Origin: Phoronis australis
Lineage: Eukaryota; Phoronida; Phoronidae
Length of the DNA: 52,039 bases
Direction of reading: 5' to 3'
Assembly: GCA_002633005.1 (NCBI GenBank)
Contig: NMRA01000058.1
Coordinates: forward strand, 760,735-812,773
This document shows positions 1 to 11,146 of this stretch, in pieces. The notes below the pieces were generated by a model, which was not told the DNA's origin, searched no databases, and worked only from the letters and a program-made list of their open reading frames with translations. Positions within the stretch are counted from its first letter, which is position 1. Every line of letters begins with the position of its first letter. The translations under genes and the position numbers were made by a program.

Positions 1-2400
1 AATTGTTTATAATAGTGTTCTATGGTAAGAGTTTATGGCCCATGGTAAGGGTTGGATTACCACCACTGGATTCTACCTCAACAGTAATTCATGCTGTCCC
101 TAAAAGGAATGGAACCATTTTTGATGTTACCTATAGGAAAAAATACAGCCCCTGGTGTTCTTGGAGAGACAATTTTCTGTATTAATTAATGTTCCTTGAC
201 GTATATTTGCTATCCAAGGAGCAATAGAAAGCCGCGTAAACAGCCCAGCAAATGGGTCACTTCTAAGTTTTAAGATTCATTTTTATTGGATACACTGGAA
301 TGACTTACACAGAAACAGGTGGTCTTGAATGTAAAATATTTTTGCTTAATGGAGGTGATTGCAGAAACAAGATGTGAAATTCTTGCTGGGCTTTTCCCAC
401 CACGTTCTGTTGATGCATTTTTAGTAAATACTCGGGGTGAGATCAGTAATTAAACATCTCCAAGGTAACCAGGATCTGTATTTTTGCTAAACGCAGCATC
501 AAAAATAGTTGGCTGCATTCTCCGATAACCCAAAGTACATTTTGATGTCAATACAGCTACGTAAAATGATTTGGTTAGAACATTATATTTAACTTTTTTA
601 CTAATATTTATAATTAGATTGTGATTCAGAAGGTTTAACTATTCTCTGCATGAAAGCTTGGCATTTTGCTCGTCGTGTTCCAGTGTGGTCTAGAGTATGG
701 GGAAACTGATGTGTGTAACACTGGTTAGGGGTTATATAAAAAGTTCATTACTACCAGTTTGTGTCCAGTAAAGGGAGCTTTTGTTGTGAGATTTCGACAT
801 TTCACAAAGGTACCTAACAATCCAACACTGCGCCCTCTAACCAAGAACCGCGACCTTAAAATACAGTTCTTTGGACAGCAATCCGAGCTTTCAAACATAA
901 ATCAGCATAAATCCTTCATCAAAATGTGATGGCCGTTGCACTTACTTAAGGCCGGGGCTTCATGGTAGTGTGTGATGGCCTGTTTTTTCAGGTTCTTGCT
1001 TCAAAGGCATGGTAAACCATTTTTTACGATTTAGGTTTTGTGTTTCCAGCAACCAATTGTTTTTGATGTTATGTTTAATAAGAATCCTGGTCCCTGGTTA
1101 TCATGAAGATATATTTTGTTAATCACAGTTTCCCTTTCTGTATTTACTATCAATGGAACAATAGATAGTGGGATGAAGGGTCCGCATCTTTGTTTTCCAT
1201 TCTTTTCCATTTAGCAAACATTGGATGGTCGTTTGTGTTATGAAATTGGAATTGAGTGCAGATCCAAGATGCGCCTCTTTTGTTATTTTGTTATATTATT
1301 CTATAGATAGTTAACACTTACAAAGGAACAGAAATGAACAGCAAGAAATGTTTATCATAGATTACCAGGCATGGATTTGTGTTTTTACTAAAAGTTATGT
1401 ACAGGTAAAAAAGCTGACTTTCCTCTATGGGGTCTGCAGTGTTGTTGAAGACACCCTGTTCTGTCGTCTTTTACCCTTGGTTACAGATTCGTAGAAAATC
1501 ATGTGTTCAGTTCCCTGTGTTCATCCAGGTATAGAGATCCAAGTGTGGCTTTGTGTTTTGTGCAGCTCATACAGTGGAGAGGTGGGGTTTTGGGGATATT
1601 GTTGTCCTGTGTTATGGACATGTGACCTTTTGAGGCTGGAATGGAATATTGTTGGTTGTAATACTTTGATGAAATTCCAGCTAATTGGGTAGATTTGAAA
1701 AGTGTTTTGTGTTCTGGTTTTGTAAGAAATAAAACCTTGGAGCATAGGAGTGTGAGGGCTCTGAACATGTCTTGTATTGATGTCTAGTTGGATTGGAGGT
1801 GTTGCCACAATTCAATGTGATTTTGTACAGGGAATCTTGCATCTACTATGTGTTGCTGTGTACATTGTCTTGCTTTAATGGTCAGGTTTTTATCACATCT
1901 ATATGCTATAATAAATAGTAAAGTAAAATGTGAATTTTTATTTGCCCACAAAAATTATTGATGCGTATAGTATGGAATGCTAAAACGGAAGAAATTCAGC
2001 ACATATTTACACTGGAAGATCATGATGATATTAACATCATTCAAAATGTTAACATTTTAAAAATCTTGTCAACTAAAACCTTGATTACATTCTTTTTAAA
2101 TGTTGCCAACATTTTCAAAAAATATTAAAATTTTATTTAAATGTTGCCAAAAGTTTCAAAAAATCTTGTCTTCATTTTGAAAGTCAACGATTTTGTTCAT
2201 CATGGATTACATAAGATAATTGCAGCGGAGAGATGTGTTCAACTCTAGATTTCAGATTTCGCTATCGGCAAGAGTATCCAATTTCCATGCATCGTTAAGA
2301 AATTTGAGAAATGTTTTTCTGTTGACGTGATAGCAGATGACGCTGTGCTTCTTAGTCATGGCAATTTTATTATGCGCTCAAATATTTGTACGTGGGCGTG
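1..2400. other. Non-coding stretch with a short local duplication
   Basis: No convincing gene. At about 2090-2165, TTAAATGTTGCCAA and TTTCAAAAAAT occur twice about 45 bp apart. The overlapping short ORFs around 1500-1800 on both strands have no supporting feature. Confidence 0.5.
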
Positions 2401-2426
2401 TTATTCCGTTATTATTTTTTAGTCTG

Positions 2427-3640
2427 TTTTTTTTTGCGTCCGCCTCTGTCGGCCAACTTAAAGTTGACATCTTGTTATCATGGGAAGTGTACATGTGGCG
2501 ATGATTTTTGGACAGCGTCGACGACTGTGGCGCCTCTTAGGTACAGTTTTCTTTTCGTTGCGTCTATGGCTGTATCCCATAAACCCCGTGCGGAATCTGC
2601 TAAATTTGTCAAGTATATTTATATCAAGCTGACAGGTAACGACGACTTTTTGTCGGAACCAATAACCGCTGTGCACCCTTGAGCCAATTATATTTTTCTC
2701 CGTTTCCCTCTGTATTTTTGGAGTTCCTTGGTATATTTTTAATGAAATTTGGCCTATAGGTTTCTATGAATGAGGCGATGACACCATTTTCGTTTTCAGA
2801 TGAATTTGATGGGGTGTATACCTCCTAGTGGCTGTTTTTTATTATGTTTTTGGCGTCCATCTCTCTATCTGCCAAAGGTCTCTAAGAACTGTTATGAAAA
2901 TTGGTAACTGTGTTCCTAGTGGAAGAGCGTTGTTGACGACTTCTGGACAATTTGACTATTGTGGCACTTGCTAGTGCCAGTTTGCTTTCTTTGCACCCAC
3001 AGCTGTTTCTCCCTGCTGGATCTTTATGGAATATGACGAGTGTATTTCCATGAACATGACAACAGATGGCGACGTTTGGACGTATGTGACTACCACTGTA
3101 CTCCCAGTGCCAGTTTCAATTTTTTATGGGCTTGACAAATGTGTTCCTATTGAGTAGAGCATTCCTGACTTGCTATACGCCCCCCTAGAAGCTATTTTAA
3201 GTTTGCTAACATTGGTCCATTTAGTGAGAATATATTAAATGTGTAACCATTCCTTGTATCTGCGACATATGACATGCAGACGATGGGCACAAAACAACGC
3301 TCTGCGTTGCTCTTGTTTTAACGGTGGACCTCTGTATCTTCGGAGCTCCTTTCTGTTTTCGGAGGGATTACATGTATGCTACGCCGTTTAGTGGTACTTT
3401 TATTATATTCGGGTCTGTTTTTGGCGTCAGCCTCTATCCGTCTTACTGCTCGAAGATTTTCTACTTACAGCAGTATTGACTGGCGTTGATTTTCGGACGG
3501 ATCCGATACTGTGGCGCCCCTTAGTGACATTTGTTTTATGCACAAATGTTTCGGCTGTTCCCCTTGTAGGATCTTTGTAAAATATGACAAACACATTCCT
3601 ATGATAGGCCGTAGGCCACTTCTGTGACCACTTTCGGGGG
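2427..3640. repeat. Degenerate array of about 0.4-0.57 kb repeat units
   Basis: At least three units start with GTTTTTGGCGTC-like sequence followed by CCTCTATCTG-like sequence, at about 2427, 2847 and 3417. Each contains a later block reading GATTTTTGGACAG, then CTGTGGCGCC and CTTAGTG (2501-2540, 2933-2980, 3481-3533), with a partial copy at 3068-3118. Units differ by many substitutions and indels, so the array is old. The ORF at 2386-2682 lies inside it and is not a gene. Confidence 0.5.
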
Positions 3641-4689
3641 GGGGGTAACTTTGTTTTGATATTTTTGATATCACGAAAACCATTTTATTTTATAAAAGTA
3701 AAACGTCCCTATCTCCATGTTTAATCTTGCACATTTCTACGAATTTTTAAATTTTCTATTTCTGCAAATTAGACATGGCGAAGAATTTGTTTTTAAAAAA
3801 TGAACTTAAATGTACAGGTATGTCGATACTGCAATAATTACATTTTTCATTTTTTACAATTTAATATGCAAATAAAATATACAAATTTCTGAATTTTTAG
3901 CGTCACCTAGAGGTGACAGCTGGAACGGCCATCTTAAACAGTTAAATTTGTTGAACTTGTAAACTGAAACGTATTGCTAAACTTAAAATTTCTCCAGTAA
4001 AATTGATAACCCATTTGCAAATCTTTCATAGGTGTGAGTGGAAAACACTTGGTTTTCCAAAAAATAATCATTAAACTTCCACGAGGTGGTGCTATGGATT
4101 CGAGATTTTAGTTCCAGGTCTTTCGCACCTTCTTTATTTAACGTGTTTACCATTTGCATTACACTAAACTCCAACAACTATGTTACTTGGTAAACAACGA
4201 GCAATTTTGATTTAACAAAATTAAAATAAACCCTAAGATTTCAAGAGAAAAATCAGCCTTACTATTTTATCAAATTAGACATGAACTGGCGCGTGAGGTT
4301 TTGACCATAGAAAAAGAAGGTCCTCAAATGTTAGCCATGTTCTTATCTACTAAGTCACAAAAATCACTGTTTTGAAAACAACTGCAACTGGAGTCCTGAA
4401 CATTCCCCATTATATGATTAAATTTTTCATCGTTCAGTGTGTTATTAAGTATTACCTCAGTCACGGTCATTGGCTAAACAGGCAGCATACAGCGCTTTAC
4501 ATTAGGAGAGTCTAAAAACCTGCTTGTTTTACAAAAATGTATAATTTAAAATGCGTTGACATTTCGAATATCAAATGGTTGGAGATATATCTAGCCACAC
4601 AAGAAAAATAGAGTTGACACCTTGACATGGTCACTGGATGCCTTGAAAAGGCTGGAGCCAGTGCGTCCCACGACCAATGTAAGTGACAA

Positions 4690-4895
4690 TAGACGACAAC
4701 TTCTTTTGGACAGATGTGACTACCACTTTGCCTCAATTGGCAACCCTGTTTTCTCTTTACGTTTGCCTCTGTATCATCGGAGTTCCTGAAAGGATTTCCA
4801 TGAAATTTTGCGAATAGGTTTCTGTGAGGAAGACGACAATGCCTTCCCATTTTGGACAGGTTCAACGTATTCTGCGCCATCTAGGGGCCATGATA
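4690..4895. repeat. Related copy of the 2.4-3.7 kb repeat family
   Basis: Two TTTTGGACAG blocks (about 4706 and 4851) flank a segment matching 2701-2830: CCTCTGTATCATCGGAGTTC and GAATAGGTTTCTGTGAGGAA correspond to CCTCTGTATTTTTGGAGTTC and CTATAGGTTTCTATGAATGA. This supports a dispersed family rather than a single local array. Confidence 0.45.
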
Positions 4896-4959
4896 CGTAT
4901 CCCTAAGCATATCTTTTGCGGTGCTGCAATGGGCGCATTTCAACGCTTTGAGTTGCACT

Positions 4960-7900
4960 TGTTAATTAATAGCTGCTAGAAACGAAAAAAATATTGCTCA
5001 GACTTTAAACAAGAGTACTGCGACGCTTACACCGAGTGACTTTATTTGTATTTAGAAGTAATTAAAGAATGACATTTATTTATACCTTATTGTTAATTTA
5101 AAATTTAAATAAGCGACGATGTTTTGAGGCACAGTCGCGGCTTCGGTAGATGCCAAAGCGTTGACTTTAGACTGCGTATTTTTGTAGGGAAAATGTAGCC
5201 TATTAACTTTTATTTCGCTTTGCTTATAAATAGAACTCAGGACGGAATCAGGTGGACATTTCGCTGCAAACATGACAAAAACAAGTAGCTGATATTTTCT
5301 TATGGTGTATCAGGTCAGTTTATTTGCTCTCTCCGTCTGAGTTGTTATTTATACACCAAAGACTCGGCGGGTAATAATTTACGATAATTAGAAAACCCAC
5401 GAGTCGAGTTTAATTTCACGTTCTACGTCACACGCCATCTCCAATGCTTGAGCTGCAGTAGGATGAAAGAGAAAGAAAATGGATCACTTCTGGCAATAGG
5501 ATAGGTGTTCGTGACTGAAAGAAACGAGTTAAATTGTTCAAAAGGTGGTCTTGTCAACAACGTTTGAAATCTAATATGTTTCTAGTAATGCCTAAATTTC
5601 CAGAGTTCCATTTTTTATTTTCTGATGAATATTTACGAGCTAAATCGGAAGCGCACATTTAGATTTTTCCAATCCCAAGGTATTGGTTTAGTTGTTCAAC
5701 TTTCATGTGGTTGGAGGAATCACATATCTAGTTTGATTACGTCGGAGGCATTTTTACATCGTGAAGCAGTTGCGCATGCTCAGTTGCAATTGTTTTAACA
5801 AATAACAAACTATTTTATACCATTAAACACATGATTGAGTTAGTTAAGAGAATTAGTGCTAGCTCTGTTATTACACTTGACAAAACGAGACATCGGCGGC
5901 AGGTTCGCGTTTTGCTGTCACTTGCTCTGAGTAAAACATTACAGCCTTTACCTGTCGTTTTAGAAAAATTTAAAATCCTTAAAGAAGCTTTGAAAACCAT
6001 GTGCGTTTCAGCTACTCCATAATATAAGAAAAAAATAAGACAGAAAAATATTACACCAACAATACCTGACCTAATGATGATTAAGACCAAATTTGCTATT
6101 TTGTCTTATTTCCGTGGCAACATTTCTGAAAATGGTAAACTGGGTTCAGAATGGTACAAACAATGCGCTTACAGTTAGGAGGGGGGCTTAATTTTCTCGT
6201 GTGTTTCTTAGGCGTGGAGCGCATTTTCAAGAAGTCATAGGCTTTGAACGACTCCAGGAACAAAATCAAATTTGTTCGTTTTTGTTGATCAGTTATTTTT
6301 GTCAATATAAAATATGCGGACATCTGTCTTTCATGAATCATATTTGTCGGTTTTAGATCGCCCAACTCGGGACGTTTTAGTGTTCTCCGTAGTCTGTTTT
6401 GCCTCGTTGCCAGTTTGAATTTTGTCGCAACGAGTTTGGCTGACCTACGTTGTCTCTGGAAATCAATGCAACGAGTTTTAACCTGAAAAAACCGAGGTGA
6501 ATAACATCTTTTCTAGGTGTTTGATACCATCTCAGTGTACTGATTCCAATTATTTGTATACAAATGATCTACGGTATGAACATGGATTTGCAAACATGTT
6601 CATGAATTTTGTAAATCCCATCGCATTTGCATTTCCTGTGTCTACGACATTAAATAATACGACAATCACTTGACGTATATTTAGTGTTCTACAAGTTAGA
6701 GTGTCTCTCGCGTGCCTTTACATTTGAACGCAGCCATAGCAAAACGTAAGGGTCAATGAATCAAATAAAATTGAATTTTTAAATATATGATGTCTGAGAA
6801 AATCATGTAAATATGGGAATTTTCAGGATGTTCGATGTCAGCGTATTTTATAAAAATAAGTCAGTAACATGACCCTTGGGAACAGGTGTTGCACTCGAAA
6901 TATTTACGGGGATGTTATCTTTACCAAGATACGGAGGATGGAAATGTGTGCCCATGTTCAATAGGAATGTTCCCATTCGGTACAGTCGAGAAATGAACGA
7001 AACCCAAGGAGGTCAAATTACTTTATGACAAAGAAACACAAAAATGAATCTAAGCTTACTGTAGATGTCGAAAAACAACAACATACCTTAGCGTGTACTT
7101 TGTTTTAATGTACAAAAATTTAAAAGGGCTACCTAGCGTCCAGAGTCCCATCTGCAGAAAACGTTCTCCGAATACCATAGCTCACATGGCCGGAAAAGGA
7201 TGGTACCTACATGTAGAAGAGTAGAGGATTGCTGTGACGGAAAATGGAACCTGTTGTGTGGAAAATTTCACAGCAAGATCAAAACTATCAATTTCGTTCA
7301 CATGGCGTAGCATTTAGTGACGGAAATTGTCGAGAAGTGATTCATGAAATGAATTCCTGGCCAGAGATATTACAGTCACACCTATCTTTATCCTGGATTC
7401 TGTGCACTGAGCAATCCGTATCCGAACTGCGTTCACTTACATTTTGACTGAGTTGGATTGGATGCAATGGCTTCTTAAGATTCCGAAACCAGCCAATGAG
7501 GGTAATATATGTTAATATATGTCGTTACGATTGAGAGGCAATAATTGGTGTAAGTCTTAACTGTTTAAAATCAGTTATAATTTTATCGCAGTATTCAAAT
7601 ATGTTCTAAAATACTCTTGGGATTATTTTTGGAAAATTGCTTGATTCATTGGCTTGGTTCATATTGTGATCCGAGTGCGATCACACATGATAATCTGCCG
7701 TTAATATTCATCTTGTCAGTCAGCTGTTTGTCGAATGACTGAGCGCATGCGCGCATTTATTATGAATGGCAGGGAGATTATTTATAGAAACTTTGAGGTA
7801 AGTAGTGTTTTCCTTCGAGCGTTTTTCAAAAGTCGTGAATTCTGTGTTTTCTTTCTGGACATTTCCTCTCTTGTGAAAGTGAATAAATCTGTACTAGACT

Positions 7901-10060
7901 TTGCGAGATGATACTTTCGTCAGGAATTGTTTAAAAGATATTTTTGACGAGCTTTCGTGTTCCATGCCTCTTTAAATCTGTACTTTGAAATTGACAGCAC
8001 TACATAATTCACTCCCATACTCGTACTTGTAAACTGCATTTTTGTCATCCATAACTTGTTTGGAAATTTTGAATTGACAGGTAGGTGACGTAGTCCCTTT
8101 GGTAATTAAAGTTAAATAATTGGGCTCTGCATAAATCTCTCGTTGACTGTGTATGGGTAGCCAGTGCTCATGAGTTCTGATTTGTACAATTTCGTGAAGA
8201 CGATGATATATCATTCTGAGGACCGAGTAACCACAAGATGTGTTCACAACTATGCTTATCAATTTGGGTTTGATTGTATCAAATAAAGGCTATCAGTTGC
8301 GCACCTCAGTGTGCAGAGCAGCTAGTCCATTGATAAAAATAAGAAAGTCGTACAGCAGACTATTTGATAGTTGAACTTGAGAAATCGAATAACATGCTTA
8401 TTCAGTGTCTTTATGATGAACGAACATTTCTAATAAAAAACTGACAGTTATAGATGCTTATAGCCAGGTGTGCCGGAGTCTGTAGGTCATTAAGCAAGCC
8501 CTAAATAAAAGGCCTCAAACTCATTCCGAGGCAGCACCTCACCCCCTCCGCTCAAAGTAATAACTAGCATAGCAAAGTTGTCGTACCTGCATTGTCCCAT
8601 TGTGACCTTTTGTTTAGACCATACTGCATTTCAGTGTAGTCATTTAGTTTCTCTCGTATTTCGTATTCGTGTTGAAGACATGCAGTTACAGTCACAGATA
8701 TACATATTTTTGTTTTAGCCTTGGTCATGTTTTGTCACTAAATGTTGTTATTTCTAGTGATTCCATAATCTGTGGCGCTTTTTTCAGGTTATTTGGTCAG
8801 ACAGAAGAGAAATTTCGAAAAGACCTCACCGAATTTACTTTACGTGCACTCCTGTGTGATAGTATAATGCATGCCTAAACGCAAGTCAAGGGTCAGAATA
8901 TGTGCTGCTTTCCTATGCTCCATCTTTTGTTGGTGTATACTGTACTGTGACGAGCGCGTGCGTATTTAAAGTTGTTTCTGAATGGTGGTATTTTTGTTGA
9001 GTACAGTTTAGTATAAATATGCCTGTTCTCCACGTATTCCTCAAATGCTGCATCCTTTCGGAAGCATAACATCTCCGAAATTTGTAAATTTATTAGACAT
9101 TTTGCGTGGGTTGATATCAGTATGACAATTACTGTCGAAATATTTTAAGTTTTCAAGTTCTGAAAAGCTCGCTTGCTAAATAATGTTTTGCATCGAGGCT
9201 GCTGCCGCGTGCATCATAGTAAGCGACCCTAGTGGTTGACTTGGGAAAGCCGCGTGGCCCTTACGCCATTGCTCATTAAGTATCCGGCGATTTTTAGCAA
9301 CGTTTACAGCACTTGCGACTGTCGACAGAACGAAATGTAATTTGGTATTATTTCAGTAATTGCAAAACCGTATATTCATGTTTTAACTAATTTAAAATGA
9401 GAACTAAACTTTGATCAAGGCAACTACTACAAGCGCCGGTTCAGTGAGCAAGGGTGGTCCTGTTTGAAGTTTCTTTACAAAAAGGCAACTGAATTGCCCA
9501 CAAAATCGAACGCGGTTCTTGTAAGTCATAAGATTGGTGAATGAAACGGTTTATGTCTCTTAAGTGACGAGTTCTGTCATTAGCAGAAATTGCATCCTCA
9601 ATTTTGTGAATTTTGTAGCGCTTGTCCGAACGTCATTCAACTCAAATTTTCTGAAATTTATATTTCTGTGCTCATGATGGCCTACTTTTCTAGAATACTA
9701 ATTACCCTTTGTTTTGCGTTAGTGGTAGATTAAATCTCGATTGGTTTAAATTTGCCAAAAATGGAGCCAAACGCAATCGAAATTGAGCCGAAAATAAAGG
9801 ATCGTAGATTTTTCTCAAATAAACAACTATTGAAAGCTAATATTTTGTTTGAATGTCTTTCTGTAGCATGAATATATTTACATGCAATAACGAAGACACC
9901 CATGTTCCAGCTGTCGCATGGTTTTCTCAGACAGTTACCTAGCTATTGTTACAATCTTTGTATATTGAGATCTGTCACTGTGCATAACTCGTACAGGCGT
10001 GTGAGATATTGTAAAATACAGAGACAAGCGAACATGTTCACACATGTGCTAGATGTTCAT
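4960..10060. other. Non-coding stretch with nothing recognised
   Basis: Only ORFs of 96 codons or fewer occur, on both strands, without splice context or recognisable motifs. I see no RNA gene, inverted-repeat element or tandem array of note. Confidence 0.5.
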
Positions 10061-10065
10061 TAAAT

Positions 10066-10133
10066 TTTATTAAGTTTAAACATGAAACTTTACATTTAAA
10101 CTATAAACAATAGATTACAGTACGCACTTTATT
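10066..10133 (-). promoter_or_regulatory. Candidate poly(A) signals of the Ig gene
   Basis: Two AATAAA hexamers on the minus strand (10133-10128 and 10071-10066) are the first seen downstream of the stop at 10833. They would give a 3' UTR of about 0.7 kb. The hexamer is frequent by chance in AT-rich DNA, so only a transcript end would confirm either. Confidence 0.25.
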
Positions 10134-10832
10134 TACATAAAAGGCGCCACGTTTGGCCCACAGGTACAATTTTCCTTTACCCAGTATTCCAGTAGTGCAC
10201 TTTAAAGTTAAACAAAATTTCCAAACATCAATTATTTCTCATGACACCCACGTATAGTGCATTTCCAATGTCTCACGTTTGTCAAATGCAAGGGTATCTA
10301 AACAATATTTCTTACCGGTGGAGCCCTTTGTATGCAGTACGGTAGCCCACCTGCACGTTCGTTACTACTTGGAGATTTCGAACATGCTGGGTTGAATGAA
10401 ACTTTAAAACTTTTCAGCCGGAAACGTTTGACTGTTGCACAACACCAAACGTGATAGTGCGTGACAACGCGAGATAGTGCGATGTCTCTTTTTTATCCAA
10501 CGCATAACCTTTATGCCACCCAATCTCATGCCATCCGGCCCTGAGTTCTCTCTATTGCGTCACTCAAATAAACAACAGAATATTTTGCCAATAAAAGACG
10601 CCCATTTCGTTGCACACGGCAATGCACATGTATTGCACCTCTTTAGTCTGTTAATTAAAAAGAAATCAAACGCCACGCCTATTTGAAATTGATCTTGCCA
10701 TGTTTTCTCAACGACCTTCTCAACAATGCGAAAAACGTATACTTACAGACAAAATAAATATTAAAAATTTACACGCACGAACTTCATAATTTCGCGATAT
10801 CTCTGTCAGCATCGATAATTAACTTGAAATCT

Positions 10833-11146
10833 TTACGGTTTGTTAATTCGCTGGGAACGCTTGGTCTTGCGTGCCTTGCGGGTCTTGTGTCTTCGCGATC
10901 TCCCCTTCCTGCGATCCTTTCTTTTCTTTCGCTTCAGCGTCTTTACTTTAACTTCATTGGCGCGTTGTGCAATGTTAACAAATATCGTGTGTTCCTCTGC
11001 TACTCCTGACTGACCCTTGACCTTTATGGTGTAAATTCCAGAGTCCTCTGTTGTCACCTTAGGAATTCTCAGCAGGAGGTCCATCCATTTGTAGAAGAAG
11101 CGTCCTCTGTAGAAGTGAGGGAAAGACACCTGGCCGTGGCGTTTTC
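10833..11146 (-). CDS. Ig gene coding exon 3: second half of the Ig fold, basic C-terminal tail and stop
   Basis: The exon opens after TTTTACACAG at phase 1 (g|GA completes Gly98) and runs to a TAA at 10833-10835. It encodes KRHGQVSF, then FYRGRFFYKWMDLLLRIPKV, TTEDSGIYTIKVKGQSG and TIFVNI. This matches the D-E-F-G part of an I-set-like Ig domain, with DSGIY as the tyrosine-corner motif. Cys81 to the expected YxC position (Ile138) is 57 residues, a normal Ig spacing, so the domain looks complete rather than missing an exon. Residues 159-201 are a Lys/Arg tail with KRKKRK and RKARKTKR clusters and no acidic residue after Asp174. An Ig fold followed directly by such a tail suggests binding to a polyanion (inference). 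Confidence 0.82.
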
